The notes under the pieces: generated by a model
Seen by the model: the letters and a program-made list of their open reading frames with translations, nothing else
Databases searched by the model: none
What the model was told of the DNA's origin: nothing
Made by a program: the position numbers and the translations under genes
NCBI GenBank assembly: GCA_022822325.1
Contig: JAJEBW010000004.1
Coordinates: 1 to 58,989, forward strand
Source of the DNA: Gemmatimonadota bacterium
Lineage (GTDB): Bacteria; Gemmatimonadota; Gemmatimonadetes; Longimicrobiales; Gaopeijiaceae
Direction: 5' to 3'
DNA length: 58,989 bases
Shown here: positions 24,862-32,948 of the stretch, in pieces
Layout: each line of letters begins with the position of its first letter
How positions within the stretch are numbered: position 1 is the stretch's first letter

Positions 24862-27486
24862 TCACCGCACCGGCCCTTCCGGCATCGTTGCGGCCGCATC
24901 CCCTTCCCCCGCCCCCTTCACATAGCGGTCGAACCAATCCACCCAGCGCGCCCACATGTCCAGGTTGTTCTCGATCGCGCGGGGCGTGTGCGATTCGTAG
25001 GGATACATGTAGAGCACGGCGGTCTTGCCCAACCCGGTCAACGCATGAATCATCCGTTCGGACTGCATCGGCCAGGTGCCCGAGTTGTTGTCGTCGGCGC
25101 CGTGGTAGAGCAGGAGCGGCGTGTTGATCTGATCGGCCTTGAAGAAAGGCGACATCTCCATGTACACATGCGGCGCCTCCCAGATGTCGCGCGGTTCGGC
25201 CTGGAAACCCATCGGGGTGAGCGACCGGTTGTAGGCGCCGTCCCCTGCGATTCCCGCCTTGAAGAACGGGGTGTGGGCAAGGAAGTTGGCGGTCGCGAAG
25301 GCGCCATAGCTGTGTCCCCCATGACCAATCCGGTCCATGTCCACGACGCCCAGCGCATCGACGGCGCGGATGGCGGCGTACATGCCGTCGACCATGTTGG
25401 AGATGTAGTAGTCGTTGTAGTTCTCGCCCACAATCGGAATGTCGGGATAGACAAGCGCGTACCCCTGGGTCAGCCACAGATCCGACCAGCGCAGCCAGGT
25501 CAGGCGGGTGTAGGCGTTGCGATTGCGCGCGCGAATGGTGGCGGCCTCGAAGTCGTCCTCGCTCCGGTATTCGCGTGGATAGGTCCAGAAGATTGCAGGC
25601 GCCTTCGTCCCCTCCACATAATCGACCGGCAGCGACACCCGCCCCTGAATCTCGAGCCCGTCGCGCCGCGTGAACTCGAAGTCGATCCTCCGGGCCGCCG
25701 TCAGTTCGGGGAAGGGATCCACATTGCGCGTCAGATTCTCGAGCGTACCGCCCGTTTCGCCATCGCCGCCCGGCGTTCCGGGACCGTTCCCCTCCCGAGT
25801 CCACAGATACGAGTCCGGAAAGGCGTTCTTCCCCTCGCGGCTCACAATCATCCGCTCCAGATTCGGGTCCAGCGGAACCAGAGGCTGGTCGAAGCTCTCC
25901 GCCGAGCCCTCGAAAAGCCGTTCCGTCGCGCCGTCCACCATCGCCAGCCGGTCCAGAAAGGGCCGCGGCCGGTAGTCGTCGCGCCAGCCGTCGCCCCGCA
26001 GGTAGGCGCTCTCGCCATCGGCCGACATCCAGGCGTACTCGATCCCGTTGCCGGTGCGGGCGGTCAGCAGCTCGCCGGGAAGCGCCAGGAGGTCGCCGGG
26101 ATCGTGGAAGGGAACCAGGATCCGCCCCTCTCCGGGAGTGTGGATCGGTGGATCGAGGGCGTAGTGGACCAGGGCGTCCTCGCCGGCGCGGCGGACCGAG
26201 GCGAAGGCGTCGCGCCCGTTCAGCGAATAGACGACGCTCGCGACCGGATGTTCGCTGCGCGCAATTTCGATGGCGTCTCCGTTGGCGAAGGGTGGGGGCA
26301 GAAGCATGATGCGGTCCCCCGGAAAGTCCTGCGAGCCGCCGGTCTCGTCTTCGTCCGCAGCGACCCGGTGAAGGTAGGAGATGCCGCTTCCGTCGGGCCG
26401 CCAGCGCCAATCCCTGGGCTCGTCCCCGGCGCCGCCTCCTCTTCCTTCGCGCAACTCGCGCTCCTCCAGGGTGGCCAGCACCTCGCCGGTCGCCACGTCG
26501 AGCACCTCGGTCACCCGCGGGAACCCCGTGTAACCGTTGATGAAGGTGAAGGGCCGCACAATCCGCGTCGTCATCAGATACCGCCCGTCGGGACTCGCCG
26601 ACAGAGATTCGTACATCCCCGGCTCCCCGATCGGGCGCGCGTCCCCGCCCGGAACCAGCTCGACGACCTGGCTGCGCGTGTAGTGCTCGAAGAGGTCGGC
26701 GTCGTGATCGTCCTCCAGGAGGAAGGGCATTGTGCGGGTCGGGGTCGGCGTTGCGCGGGTGTGGCGAATCGAGGGACCGGAGGGCAGCGCGTCCTCGGCC
26801 GGAGGGGGACCGCGGCCGGCGGGAGCCGCCAGGGTGACGAGCGATCCGGAGGGCGTCCACTGGATCATCCGCGAGGGGGCTGTGCCCTGCCCGCGCGACG
26901 AGCTCCCGATCGTGGTGACGATGTGGGCGTCGCTCGCCGGCCCGGCCGAACCATCGGCGGCCGAGGCGATCCAGACCTGGGTGGCGTCGTCGAGGTGCGC
27001 GAGGAAGGCCAGCCGCGAACCGTCGGGCGACCAGGCGAGGTCGCTGAGATGAATGTCCGCGGGCAGCTCGACATCGGTGAAGGCGCGTTCGTTCAGCGAA
27101 TAGAAGCGCAGCCCGTAAATCCCGTAGATGTCCAGGTGCCAGGGGCGGTCGGTGCGCGCGCGAATCTCGAGCATCCCCAGCCGCAGCGTCTCCTCGCCGA
27201 CCCGCTCCAGAGTGGAGAGTTCGGTGAAGAGCGGGACCGCGAAGCGATCCCCATTCGGACTGATGTGGTTCAGGGTGGCGAAGTTGGGGTCGGTGGCGAA
27301 GAGGGCGGGGATGGGGTCGGGCGGAAGGATGTAGCCAGGCTCGGGATCGGGGGGCTGCGCCTGGGCGGATGCGGGTCCCTGCGCCGGGAGGGAGGCCGCG
27401 AGGAGGGGGAGCAGCGCCAGCGGGGGAAGCGCTGCGCGGAGGCGGAAGCCGCGAGGAGGAGCAAGAGGGAGGCGTGCATGGGTCAT
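24862..27486 (-). CDS. S9-family prolyl-oligopeptidase-like serine peptidase
   Basis: 874 residues. A signal peptide (ALPPLALLPLLAASLPAQ) is followed by a beta-propeller region with blade motifs such as LAWSPDGSRLAFLAHLDD and LSASPDGRYLMTTRIV. The C-terminal 250 residues form an alpha/beta hydrolase. The nucleophile lies in IGHGGHSYGAFATANFL (G-x-S-x-G), the acid in YHGADDNNSGTWPMQS, and the His in YPYESHTPRAIENN. It is periplasmic or secreted and acts on short peptides by family knowledge. The gene points away from the FAD oxidoreductase with only 62 bp between their starts, so their promoters must overlap. Confidence 0.93.
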   Translation of the reverse strand: MTHARLPLAPPRGFRLRAALPPLALLPLLAASLPAQGPASAQAQPPDPEPGYILPPDPIPALFATDPNFATLNHISPNGDRFAVPLFTELSTLERVGEETLRLGMLEIRARTDRPWHLDIYGIYGLRFYSLNERAFTDVELPADIHLSDLAWSPDGSRLAFLAHLDDATQVWIASAADGSAGPASDAHIVTTIGSSSRGQGTAPSRMIQWTPSGSLVTLAAPAGRGPPPAEDALPSGPSIRHTRATPTPTRTMPFLLEDDHDADLFEHYTRSQVVELVPGGDARPIGEPGMYESLSASPDGRYLMTTRIVRPFTFINGYTGFPRVTEVLDVATGEVLATLEERELREGRGGGAGDEPRDWRWRPDGSGISYLHRVAADEDETGGSQDFPGDRIMLLPPPFANGDAIEIARSEHPVASVVYSLNGRDAFASVRRAGEDALVHYALDPPIHTPGEGRILVPFHDPGDLLALPGELLTARTGNGIEYAWMSADGESAYLRGDGWRDDYRPRPFLDRLAMVDGATERLFEGSAESFDQPLVPLDPNLERMIVSREGKNAFPDSYLWTREGNGPGTPGGDGETGGTLENLTRNVDPFPELTAARRIDFEFTRRDGLEIQGRVSLPVDYVEGTKAPAIFWTYPREYRSEDDFEAATIRARNRNAYTRLTWLRWSDLWLTQGYALVYPDIPIVGENYNDYYISNMVDGMYAAIRAVDALGVVDMDRIGHGGHSYGAFATANFLAHTPFFKAGIAGDGAYNRSLTPMGFQAEPRDIWEAPHVYMEMSPFFKADQINTPLLLYHGADDNNSGTWPMQSERMIHALTGLGKTAVLYMYPYESHTPRAIENNLDMWARWVDWFDRYVKGAGEGDAAATMPEGPVR

Positions 27487-27548
27487 GGCGAGGGTTCCGC
27501 TGCGGGTGGTTCGGCGGACGGCGGCCGAGTCGCGTATTTTGGATTGTT

Positions 27549-28607
27549 ATGGGCAAAACGTACGACATCGCCGTGGTCGGCGCCGGATTCGCGGGACTTG
27601 CCTGTGCCCGCCGGGCGGCCGAGCGCGGACTCTCGGTCGTGGCGCTGGACCGGCTGTCGGGTCCCGGCGAGCGCATTCACACGACCGGCATCCTGGTTCG
27701 CGAGGCCTGGGAGGAGTGGGCGGCCCCCGCCGCGACCGTCCGCCGCATTCGCCGCGTGCGCGTCTACACCCCCAGTCACCGCTTCGTGGAGCTGGAGCGC
27801 GAACGCTACTTTTTCCTTGCGACCGACACGGCCGCGCTGATGCGGCACCTCGTCGCGGAGACCCGTCGCGCGGGGGCGGAGATTCGCTTCGGCGAGAGGT
27901 ACCGGGGGGCCGCCAGGAACGGCGCCGGATTCTCGCTGGAGGGCTCCGGGGTGAACTGCCGCTTCCTCGTCGGAGCCGACGGAGCCCGGTCGCGGGTGGC
28001 CGAGAGCTTCGGTCTCGACCGCAACCGCCGCCTCCTCAAGGGCGTCGAGTGGGAGTTCGCGCCCGAGCCCGGCGACGGCGACTGCCTGCACTGCTTCATC
28101 GATCCCGAGTGCGCGCCCGGCTACATCGGGTGGGTGGTTCCCGGCGTCGGCATGACCCAGGTGGGGCTGGCCGTCCATCGCCGCCGGCGCGCCGACATCG
28201 CCCGCTTCGTTCGCCGCATCGACCCCCTCTTCGGCCTTTCGCGGCGCAGGGTGACGGGAAAACGGGGCGGGATTATTCCGATCGGCGGCCTGCTGCGCAA
28301 CTTCCACGGCGACCGGGTCCTGCTCATCGGAGACGCGGCCGGCATGGTGTCCCCCCTGACCGCGGGCGGCATCCACAACGCCTACCGCCTGGGCCGTCTC
28401 GCCGGCGCCGCCATCGCGGATCATCTCGCCGGGGAGGGGCCGCATCCGGGACCGGTCGTCCGCCGCGCCTACCCCAACCGTCTCTGGAAGCGCGCCGCCC
28501 GCTGGAGCTACGACCGCCTGCCGGTGGCCCGCGCGCTGGAAGCCGGAATGCTGACGCGGAGCGTCTTTCGGAGGGCGGCGGAGCGGGTGTTCTTCAGCCG
28601 GGAATAG
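27549..28607 (+). CDS. FAD-dependent oxidoreductase, geranylgeranyl-reductase-like
   Basis: 352 residues. The N-terminal dinucleotide fold is DIAVVGAGFAGLACARRAAE (G-x-G-x-x-G) with the ribose-binding Asp in VVALDRLSGPGERIHTTG. The second motif is FLVGADGARSRVAESFG, and the FAD-phosphate motif is VLLIGDAAGMVSPLTAGGIH. The latter, with the TAGGI sequence, is typical of the geranylgeranyl reductase and flavin-dependent halogenase-like group. Possible substrates are isoprenoid lipids or quinones; not determined. ATG at 27549 is the only good start. It shares a very short divergent spacer with the S9 peptidase gene. Confidence 0.87.
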   Translation: MGKTYDIAVVGAGFAGLACARRAAERGLSVVALDRLSGPGERIHTTGILVREAWEEWAAPAATVRRIRRVRVYTPSHRFVELERERYFFLATDTAALMRHLVAETRRAGAEIRFGERYRGAARNGAGFSLEGSGVNCRFLVGADGARSRVAESFGLDRNRRLLKGVEWEFAPEPGDGDCLHCFIDPECAPGYIGWVVPGVGMTQVGLAVHRRRRADIARFVRRIDPLFGLSRRRVTGKRGGIIPIGGLLRNFHGDRVLLIGDAAGMVSPLTAGGIHNAYRLGRLAGAAIADHLAGEGPHPGPVVRRAYPNRLWKRAARWSYDRLPVARALEAGMLTRSVFRRAAERVFFSRE

Positions 28608-28610
28608 GAG

Positions 28611-28652
28611 TTGCGCTCCCCCGGGGTCGGGCTACCTTGGGCTTGCGCTCCC
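28611..28652 (+). promoter_or_regulatory. Candidate promoter/operator of the TonB receptor gene
   Basis: TTGCGC (28611-28616), a 16-bp spacer and TACCTT (28633-28638) could be a promoter. The decamer TTGCGCTCCC is repeated exactly at 28611-28620 and 28643-28652, 32 bp apart (three helical turns), as an operator for a dimeric regulator would be. Motif only; no data. Confidence 0.35.
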
Positions 28653-28748
28653 TTTGGGTTCGGCCAACGGCCCCCGGGCCGAACTGACTTCGCCCATTCC
28701 ACCGGATTCCGCGCCATGCGACCAGTCCCCATTTCTTGCAGGTCGGCC

Positions 28749-31520
28749 ATGCAGCGCGTGGACAAACGCCGGGCGGCATTCGAGCGGCGATGCAGCGCGA
28801 GCGGGTGGCGCGAGAGGCGGGGGCTCCCGTCGGCGTCGCGCGCCAGAGTCGCCCATTTCGGGACAATCCTCTTCGCGGCCCTGGCTCTGCCCGGCCCCGT
28901 ACACCTCGTCGCCCAGCAGGCCACGATCACCGGTCGCGTCGTCGATGTGGAGACGGGCGCGGCGGTGCCGGATGCCGCCGTCGAGGTGCTTGGCCAGGAA
29001 TCGGGACCGGTCTTCGCCAACGAATCCGGCGCCTTCGTCGTCTCCGTTCCGGCGGGCGCCCATTCCATCGTGGTCGCGCGGGTCGGCTACGAGACTTCCC
29101 GCATAGACGGCGTCGGAGTCGAGGCGGGGGAGACGGAGAGCGTCGTCATCCAGCTCCGCTCATTGGCGCTGGCGCTCAACCCGCTGGTCGTCACCGCGTC
29201 GCGGCGAGAGGAAAAGGAACTCGACGCCCCGGCATCGGTCTCGACGCTCACCGGCGAGCAGATCTCCAGGATGATCGCGCGCACGCCGGCGGACCACATC
29301 AAGACGCTGCCCGGGGTCGACATCGCGTCCACCGGACTCACCCAGAGCTATGTGGTCGTGCGGGGATTCAACAACGTGGCCTCGGGCCGGTTGCTGAGCA
29401 TCGTGGACAACCGCTACGCGCGCATCCCCGCGCTGAGGATCAACGCCATCAACATGATCCCCACCACCGACATGGACATCGAGAGAATCGAGCTGGCCCG
29501 CGGACCGGGCGCGGCGCTCTACGGACCCGACGCAGCCGAGGGCGTCATGCACGTCATCACGGCCTCGCCGATCGACAGGCCGGGGAATACGGTGTCGCTG
29601 GCCGGCGGGGAGCGGTCGCTCTTCCAACTGCTCTTTCGGAGCGCGAACGCGGTGTCGGAGCGCTTCGGCCTGAAGGTGTCGGGACAGTACCTGCGGGGGA
29701 ACGACTGGGAACACACCGACCCGTGGGAGGTGGCCGCCCGCGAGGCGAACCCGGATCATCCGCGCATCGGGGTGCGCAATCCCCTCAACGAGCGCTACTT
29801 CGTCGACCTGCGCGCCGACTTCCGCTTTGCCGACGACGGCGAATTCATCCTCTCGGGCGGGCTGAACAACTCGCTGAGCAGCATCAACCTCACCACCGTG
29901 GGGTCCTCGCAGACGCACGACTGGCAGTACCGGTACGGGCAGGCGCGGCTCCTGAAGGGCCGGCTGTTCGCGCAGTTCTTCCTCAACCAGACGCACTCCG
30001 GCGACAACAGCTACCTGTTGCGCAGCGGAGAGCTGATCATCGACCGGTCGCACACCATGGCCGCCCAGATTCAGCGTGGATTCGATCTGGGCGCACGGCA
30101 GCGCTTCACCTACGGCTTCGATTGGCAGCGCATCGAACCGCACTCGGAGGGCACGATCTACGGCCGCAACGAGGACGACGACCTGCTGGTGGAGTCCGGC
30201 GTCTATCTGCATTCCGAGACTCGGCTGGGCGACCGGCTGGACCTGGTGGCCGCGCTGAGGGTCGACGACCACAACCGCCTGGCCGACGTCAACGTTTCGC
30301 CGCGGGCCGCGCTCGTCTTCCGCCCCGCCGAGGGCCACAACCTGCGACTGACCTGGAACCAGGCCTTCGCCACGCCGGGGACTTCGGCGCTGTTCCTCGA
30401 CATCCCGACCGGAACGATCCCGATCGCGCCCGGCGTCGGCTACACGCTGCGCGCGGTGGGCGTTCCCGCGGGGGGACTGACCTTCGCGGACCGGTGTCAG
30501 GGGGGACTGATGGGGCACTGCATGCGCTCCCCCTTCCTGCCGGGCCAACTGCCCGCCGACGCGACGCTCTTCTGGGACGCGCTGATCGGACAGTTCGCCC
30601 CCGAAACGCTGCGGTCTCTCCTTCTGGGCCCCGGAAGCCGTCCGGGCGACCCCGGCCTGGGGACGGTGTTCCGGCGCCTGAACACCGATGCGCTGGGTCC
30701 CGCGGGCGGCGAGGCGTTTCCGCTCGACGGGGGTCCCCGCGACCTGCCTGCACTGGTGCCGACGGTGTTCAACAGCATCGAAGCGGGGTACAAGGGACTG
30801 ATCCGCGACCGCGTGCGGCTGGCCGCGGACCTGTATTTCGCCAACGTCGAGAACTTCATCGGCGCGCTGAAGGTCGAGACCCCCAACGTGTTCCTCGATC
30901 CGGCCTCGACGGGCGCGTTCCTCGCGAAGAGGCTCGATTCGCTGTTGCGGGCGGGGATCGTGACCTCCGAACAGATCGCGGAGCTTGCCGCGGGGCTCGC
31001 CGCCGTGCCGGTCGGCGTCGTTGTCCCGGACCAGTTCGATTCGCCCGACATGGTGATGGCCACTCGCAACTTCGGGTCGGCCAGCTACTGGGGAACGGAC
31101 CTCTCGGCGCAGATCATCGCCTCCGACCGGTTGAGCCTGACCGCCGCGTATTCCTTCCAGAGCCAGGAGTGCTTCGACTTCAACGAGGACGGAGACTGCC
31201 CCGGCAGCGACGATCTCGCGCTGAACGCCCCCAGTCGCAAGGGATCTCTCGGGTTCGCCTTCACCGACCGCGCCCGGGGCTTCCTCTTCGACGCGCGCTG
31301 GCGCTTCTCCGACGGCTTCGCGATGCGGTCGGGCGTCTTCGCGGGCGCCGTGGACGCCTACCACGTGCTGGACCTGACGACCGGCTATCAGCTTCCCTTC
31401 CAGCCCAACGCGCGCCTGGAGCTGACGGTGTACAACGCGCTGAACAACCGGCACCGGGAGTTTGTGGGAGCGCCGGAGCTGGGAAGATTGGCGCTGGTGC
31501 GCGTGCGGTACGACTTTTGA
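28749..31520 (+). CDS. TonB-dependent outer-membrane receptor
   Basis: 923 residues. A signal region (FGTILFAALALPGPVHLVAQ) is followed by a carboxypeptidase-regulatory-like domain (ATITGRVVDVETGAAVPDAA). Then comes the plug: LNPLVVTASRREEKELDAPA (TonB-box-like region), KTLPGVDIASTGLTQSYVVV and IERIELARGPGAALYGPDAA. The beta-barrel ends in LALVRVRYDF, a terminal aromatic signature. It imports an unknown ligand using the TonB system. ATG at 28749 is used; an in-frame ATG at 28716 is possible. The first codons include one copy of a 20-bp repeat. Confidence 0.92.
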   Translation: MQRVDKRRAAFERRCSASGWRERRGLPSASRARVAHFGTILFAALALPGPVHLVAQQATITGRVVDVETGAAVPDAAVEVLGQESGPVFANESGAFVVSVPAGAHSIVVARVGYETSRIDGVGVEAGETESVVIQLRSLALALNPLVVTASRREEKELDAPASVSTLTGEQISRMIARTPADHIKTLPGVDIASTGLTQSYVVVRGFNNVASGRLLSIVDNRYARIPALRINAINMIPTTDMDIERIELARGPGAALYGPDAAEGVMHVITASPIDRPGNTVSLAGGERSLFQLLFRSANAVSERFGLKVSGQYLRGNDWEHTDPWEVAAREANPDHPRIGVRNPLNERYFVDLRADFRFADDGEFILSGGLNNSLSSINLTTVGSSQTHDWQYRYGQARLLKGRLFAQFFLNQTHSGDNSYLLRSGELIIDRSHTMAAQIQRGFDLGARQRFTYGFDWQRIEPHSEGTIYGRNEDDDLLVESGVYLHSETRLGDRLDLVAALRVDDHNRLADVNVSPRAALVFRPAEGHNLRLTWNQAFATPGTSALFLDIPTGTIPIAPGVGYTLRAVGVPAGGLTFADRCQGGLMGHCMRSPFLPGQLPADATLFWDALIGQFAPETLRSLLLGPGSRPGDPGLGTVFRRLNTDALGPAGGEAFPLDGGPRDLPALVPTVFNSIEAGYKGLIRDRVRLAADLYFANVENFIGALKVETPNVFLDPASTGAFLAKRLDSLLRAGIVTSEQIAELAAGLAAVPVGVVVPDQFDSPDMVMATRNFGSASYWGTDLSAQIIASDRLSLTAAYSFQSQECFDFNEDGDCPGSDDLALNAPSRKGSLGFAFTDRARGFLFDARWRFSDGFAMRSGVFAGAVDAYHVLDLTTGYQLPFQPNARLELTVYNALNNRHREFVGAPELGRLALVRVRYDF

Positions 31521-31727
31521 GCGTGCGGCGGGGCCGGACCGTGACAGACCGACCCGTTCCCGCCGGCGTGGCCCCCTTTTCGCGAGACTCCCCCCGCGCC
31601 ACGGCGTTCCGCGACCTTCGGGAGCGGGCAGCCGCGCAGGCGCACCGCGGGCCGCACCGCCACCGGCCGCCTGGCCCCCGCCCCGCGCCCCGAACCGCCA
31701 CCCTTCCCCCCCCTGCCCGACCCCGCC

Positions 31728-32879
31728 ATGATCACGATCTCGATCCGTCGCCTCCGCCTCCGTCCCGCGACCCTGCTCCGCGCCCTCCCCGCAACCGCCC
31801 TTCTCCTCGCGGCCACCTCCCCCGCGCAGGCGCAGCGGCCCGAGCTCGTCTACCTCTCCAACATCGCCGCGACCGCGCCGGACGACGCCGCGCCGGCCAC
31901 CATCGAAGAGCAGACCGCCGCGACGCTGGACCTTCTTGGCGAACGACTGCGCGCGCACGGGCTCGGCTACGAAGACGTCGTCGCGATGAATGTCTTTCTG
32001 CGCGATTCGCGCCACTTCGCCGGCATGAACGAGGTCTACCGCGGCTACTTCGCGACCGATCCGCCGACCCGGGCCACGGTCGAGGCCGATCTGCCGGATG
32101 CCGATGCGCTGGTGCAGATCTCGGCAGTGGCCACCCCGAACGACACCGAGGCGATCTCGCCGGCCGGGCTTCGGTCGCCGTCGCTGCCCTATTCGTGGGG
32201 GGTGCGCGCGGGCGACGTGCTCTTCATTGCGGGGGCGACGAGCCGCGATCCCGAGAGCTACCAGCCTGTGCGGGGCGACGTTCAGACCCAGACGCGGCGC
32301 GTCTTCGGCAATATCGGGATGGTGCTGGAAGCGGCCGGGATGGACTACGGCGACCTGGTGGCGTGCAAGGTCTTCCTGGACGACGTGCGGCTCTGGGGCG
32401 CGATGAACGCCGCCTACCGCGAGTTCGTTCCGGCCGATTCCCCTCCGGCGCGGGCGGCGGTGCGCGGCGGGCTGATGAACCCGGACTTCCTGGTCGAGAT
32501 CCAGTGCGTGGCCGAGGCGTCGGACGAGCGGCGGGTCGTGCTGCGCGAGGGGCAGCGGCTGGGGCGCTCTCCGCTGTCGCCGGCGATCGCGACGGGCGAG
32601 CGGGTCTGGCTTTCGGGGATGCTGGCCGCGGGGGAGGGCGCCGAGGGCGAGGCCCGCAACACCCTGGAGCGTCTGGGCGCGACGCTGGAGGCGGCCGGGC
32701 TGGGGTTCGCCGATGTGGAGGATGTGTGGGTGTACCTGACCGATGTGCGCGATGCGGAGGCCGTGCTGGGGGTCCTGGCCGAGGCGATGGGAGAGGGGGC
32801 GCCGGAACCGACCCTTGCGGGGCTGCCTCTGGTGGGGAGGCTGGGCGTCGAGATTCAGATGACGGCGGTGGCGCGCTGA
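31728..32879 (+). CDS. Exported protein with three RidA (YjgF/UK114) domains
   Basis: 383 residues. A signal peptide (LLRALPATALLLAATSPAQAQ) is followed by three RidA-like repeats at about residues 40-135, 150-255 and 270-383. Repeated marks are TLDLLGERLRAHGLGYEDVV / NIGMVLEAAGMDYGDLVACK / TLERLGATLEAAGLGFADVE, each followed by V-F/Y-L-x-D. RidA monomers (about 130 residues) form trimers that hydrolyse reactive enamines, with a key Arg contacting the substrate. ARAAVRGGLMNPDFLVEIQC in repeat 2 keeps the R-x-x-V-x-x-x-L-x-x-x-x-x-VEI pattern; repeats 1 and 3 are more divergent. A single chain may therefore form a pseudo-trimer outside the cytoplasm. Confidence 0.88.
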   Translation: MITISIRRLRLRPATLLRALPATALLLAATSPAQAQRPELVYLSNIAATAPDDAAPATIEEQTAATLDLLGERLRAHGLGYEDVVAMNVFLRDSRHFAGMNEVYRGYFATDPPTRATVEADLPDADALVQISAVATPNDTEAISPAGLRSPSLPYSWGVRAGDVLFIAGATSRDPESYQPVRGDVQTQTRRVFGNIGMVLEAAGMDYGDLVACKVFLDDVRLWGAMNAAYREFVPADSPPARAAVRGGLMNPDFLVEIQCVAEASDERRVVLREGQRLGRSPLSPAIATGERVWLSGMLAAGEGAEGEARNTLERLGATLEAAGLGFADVEDVWVYLTDVRDAEAVLGVLAEAMGEGAPEPTLAGLPLVGRLGVEIQMTAVAR

Positions 32880-32948
32880 CGGGGGGCCGCGACCGGATGC
32901 GCCGGGTTGCATCGTAGAGTACCCCTGCGACCCTACCGAACCAGGGTC

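Noticed and set aside
28736..32917. Very long alternative frames over the TonB/RidA region (and similar ones at 16806-21044, 24838-27840, 5478-8165)
   Set aside because: They overlap well-supported genes, are Arg/Gly/Pro-rich without motifs, and are typical shadow frames in high-GC DNA.
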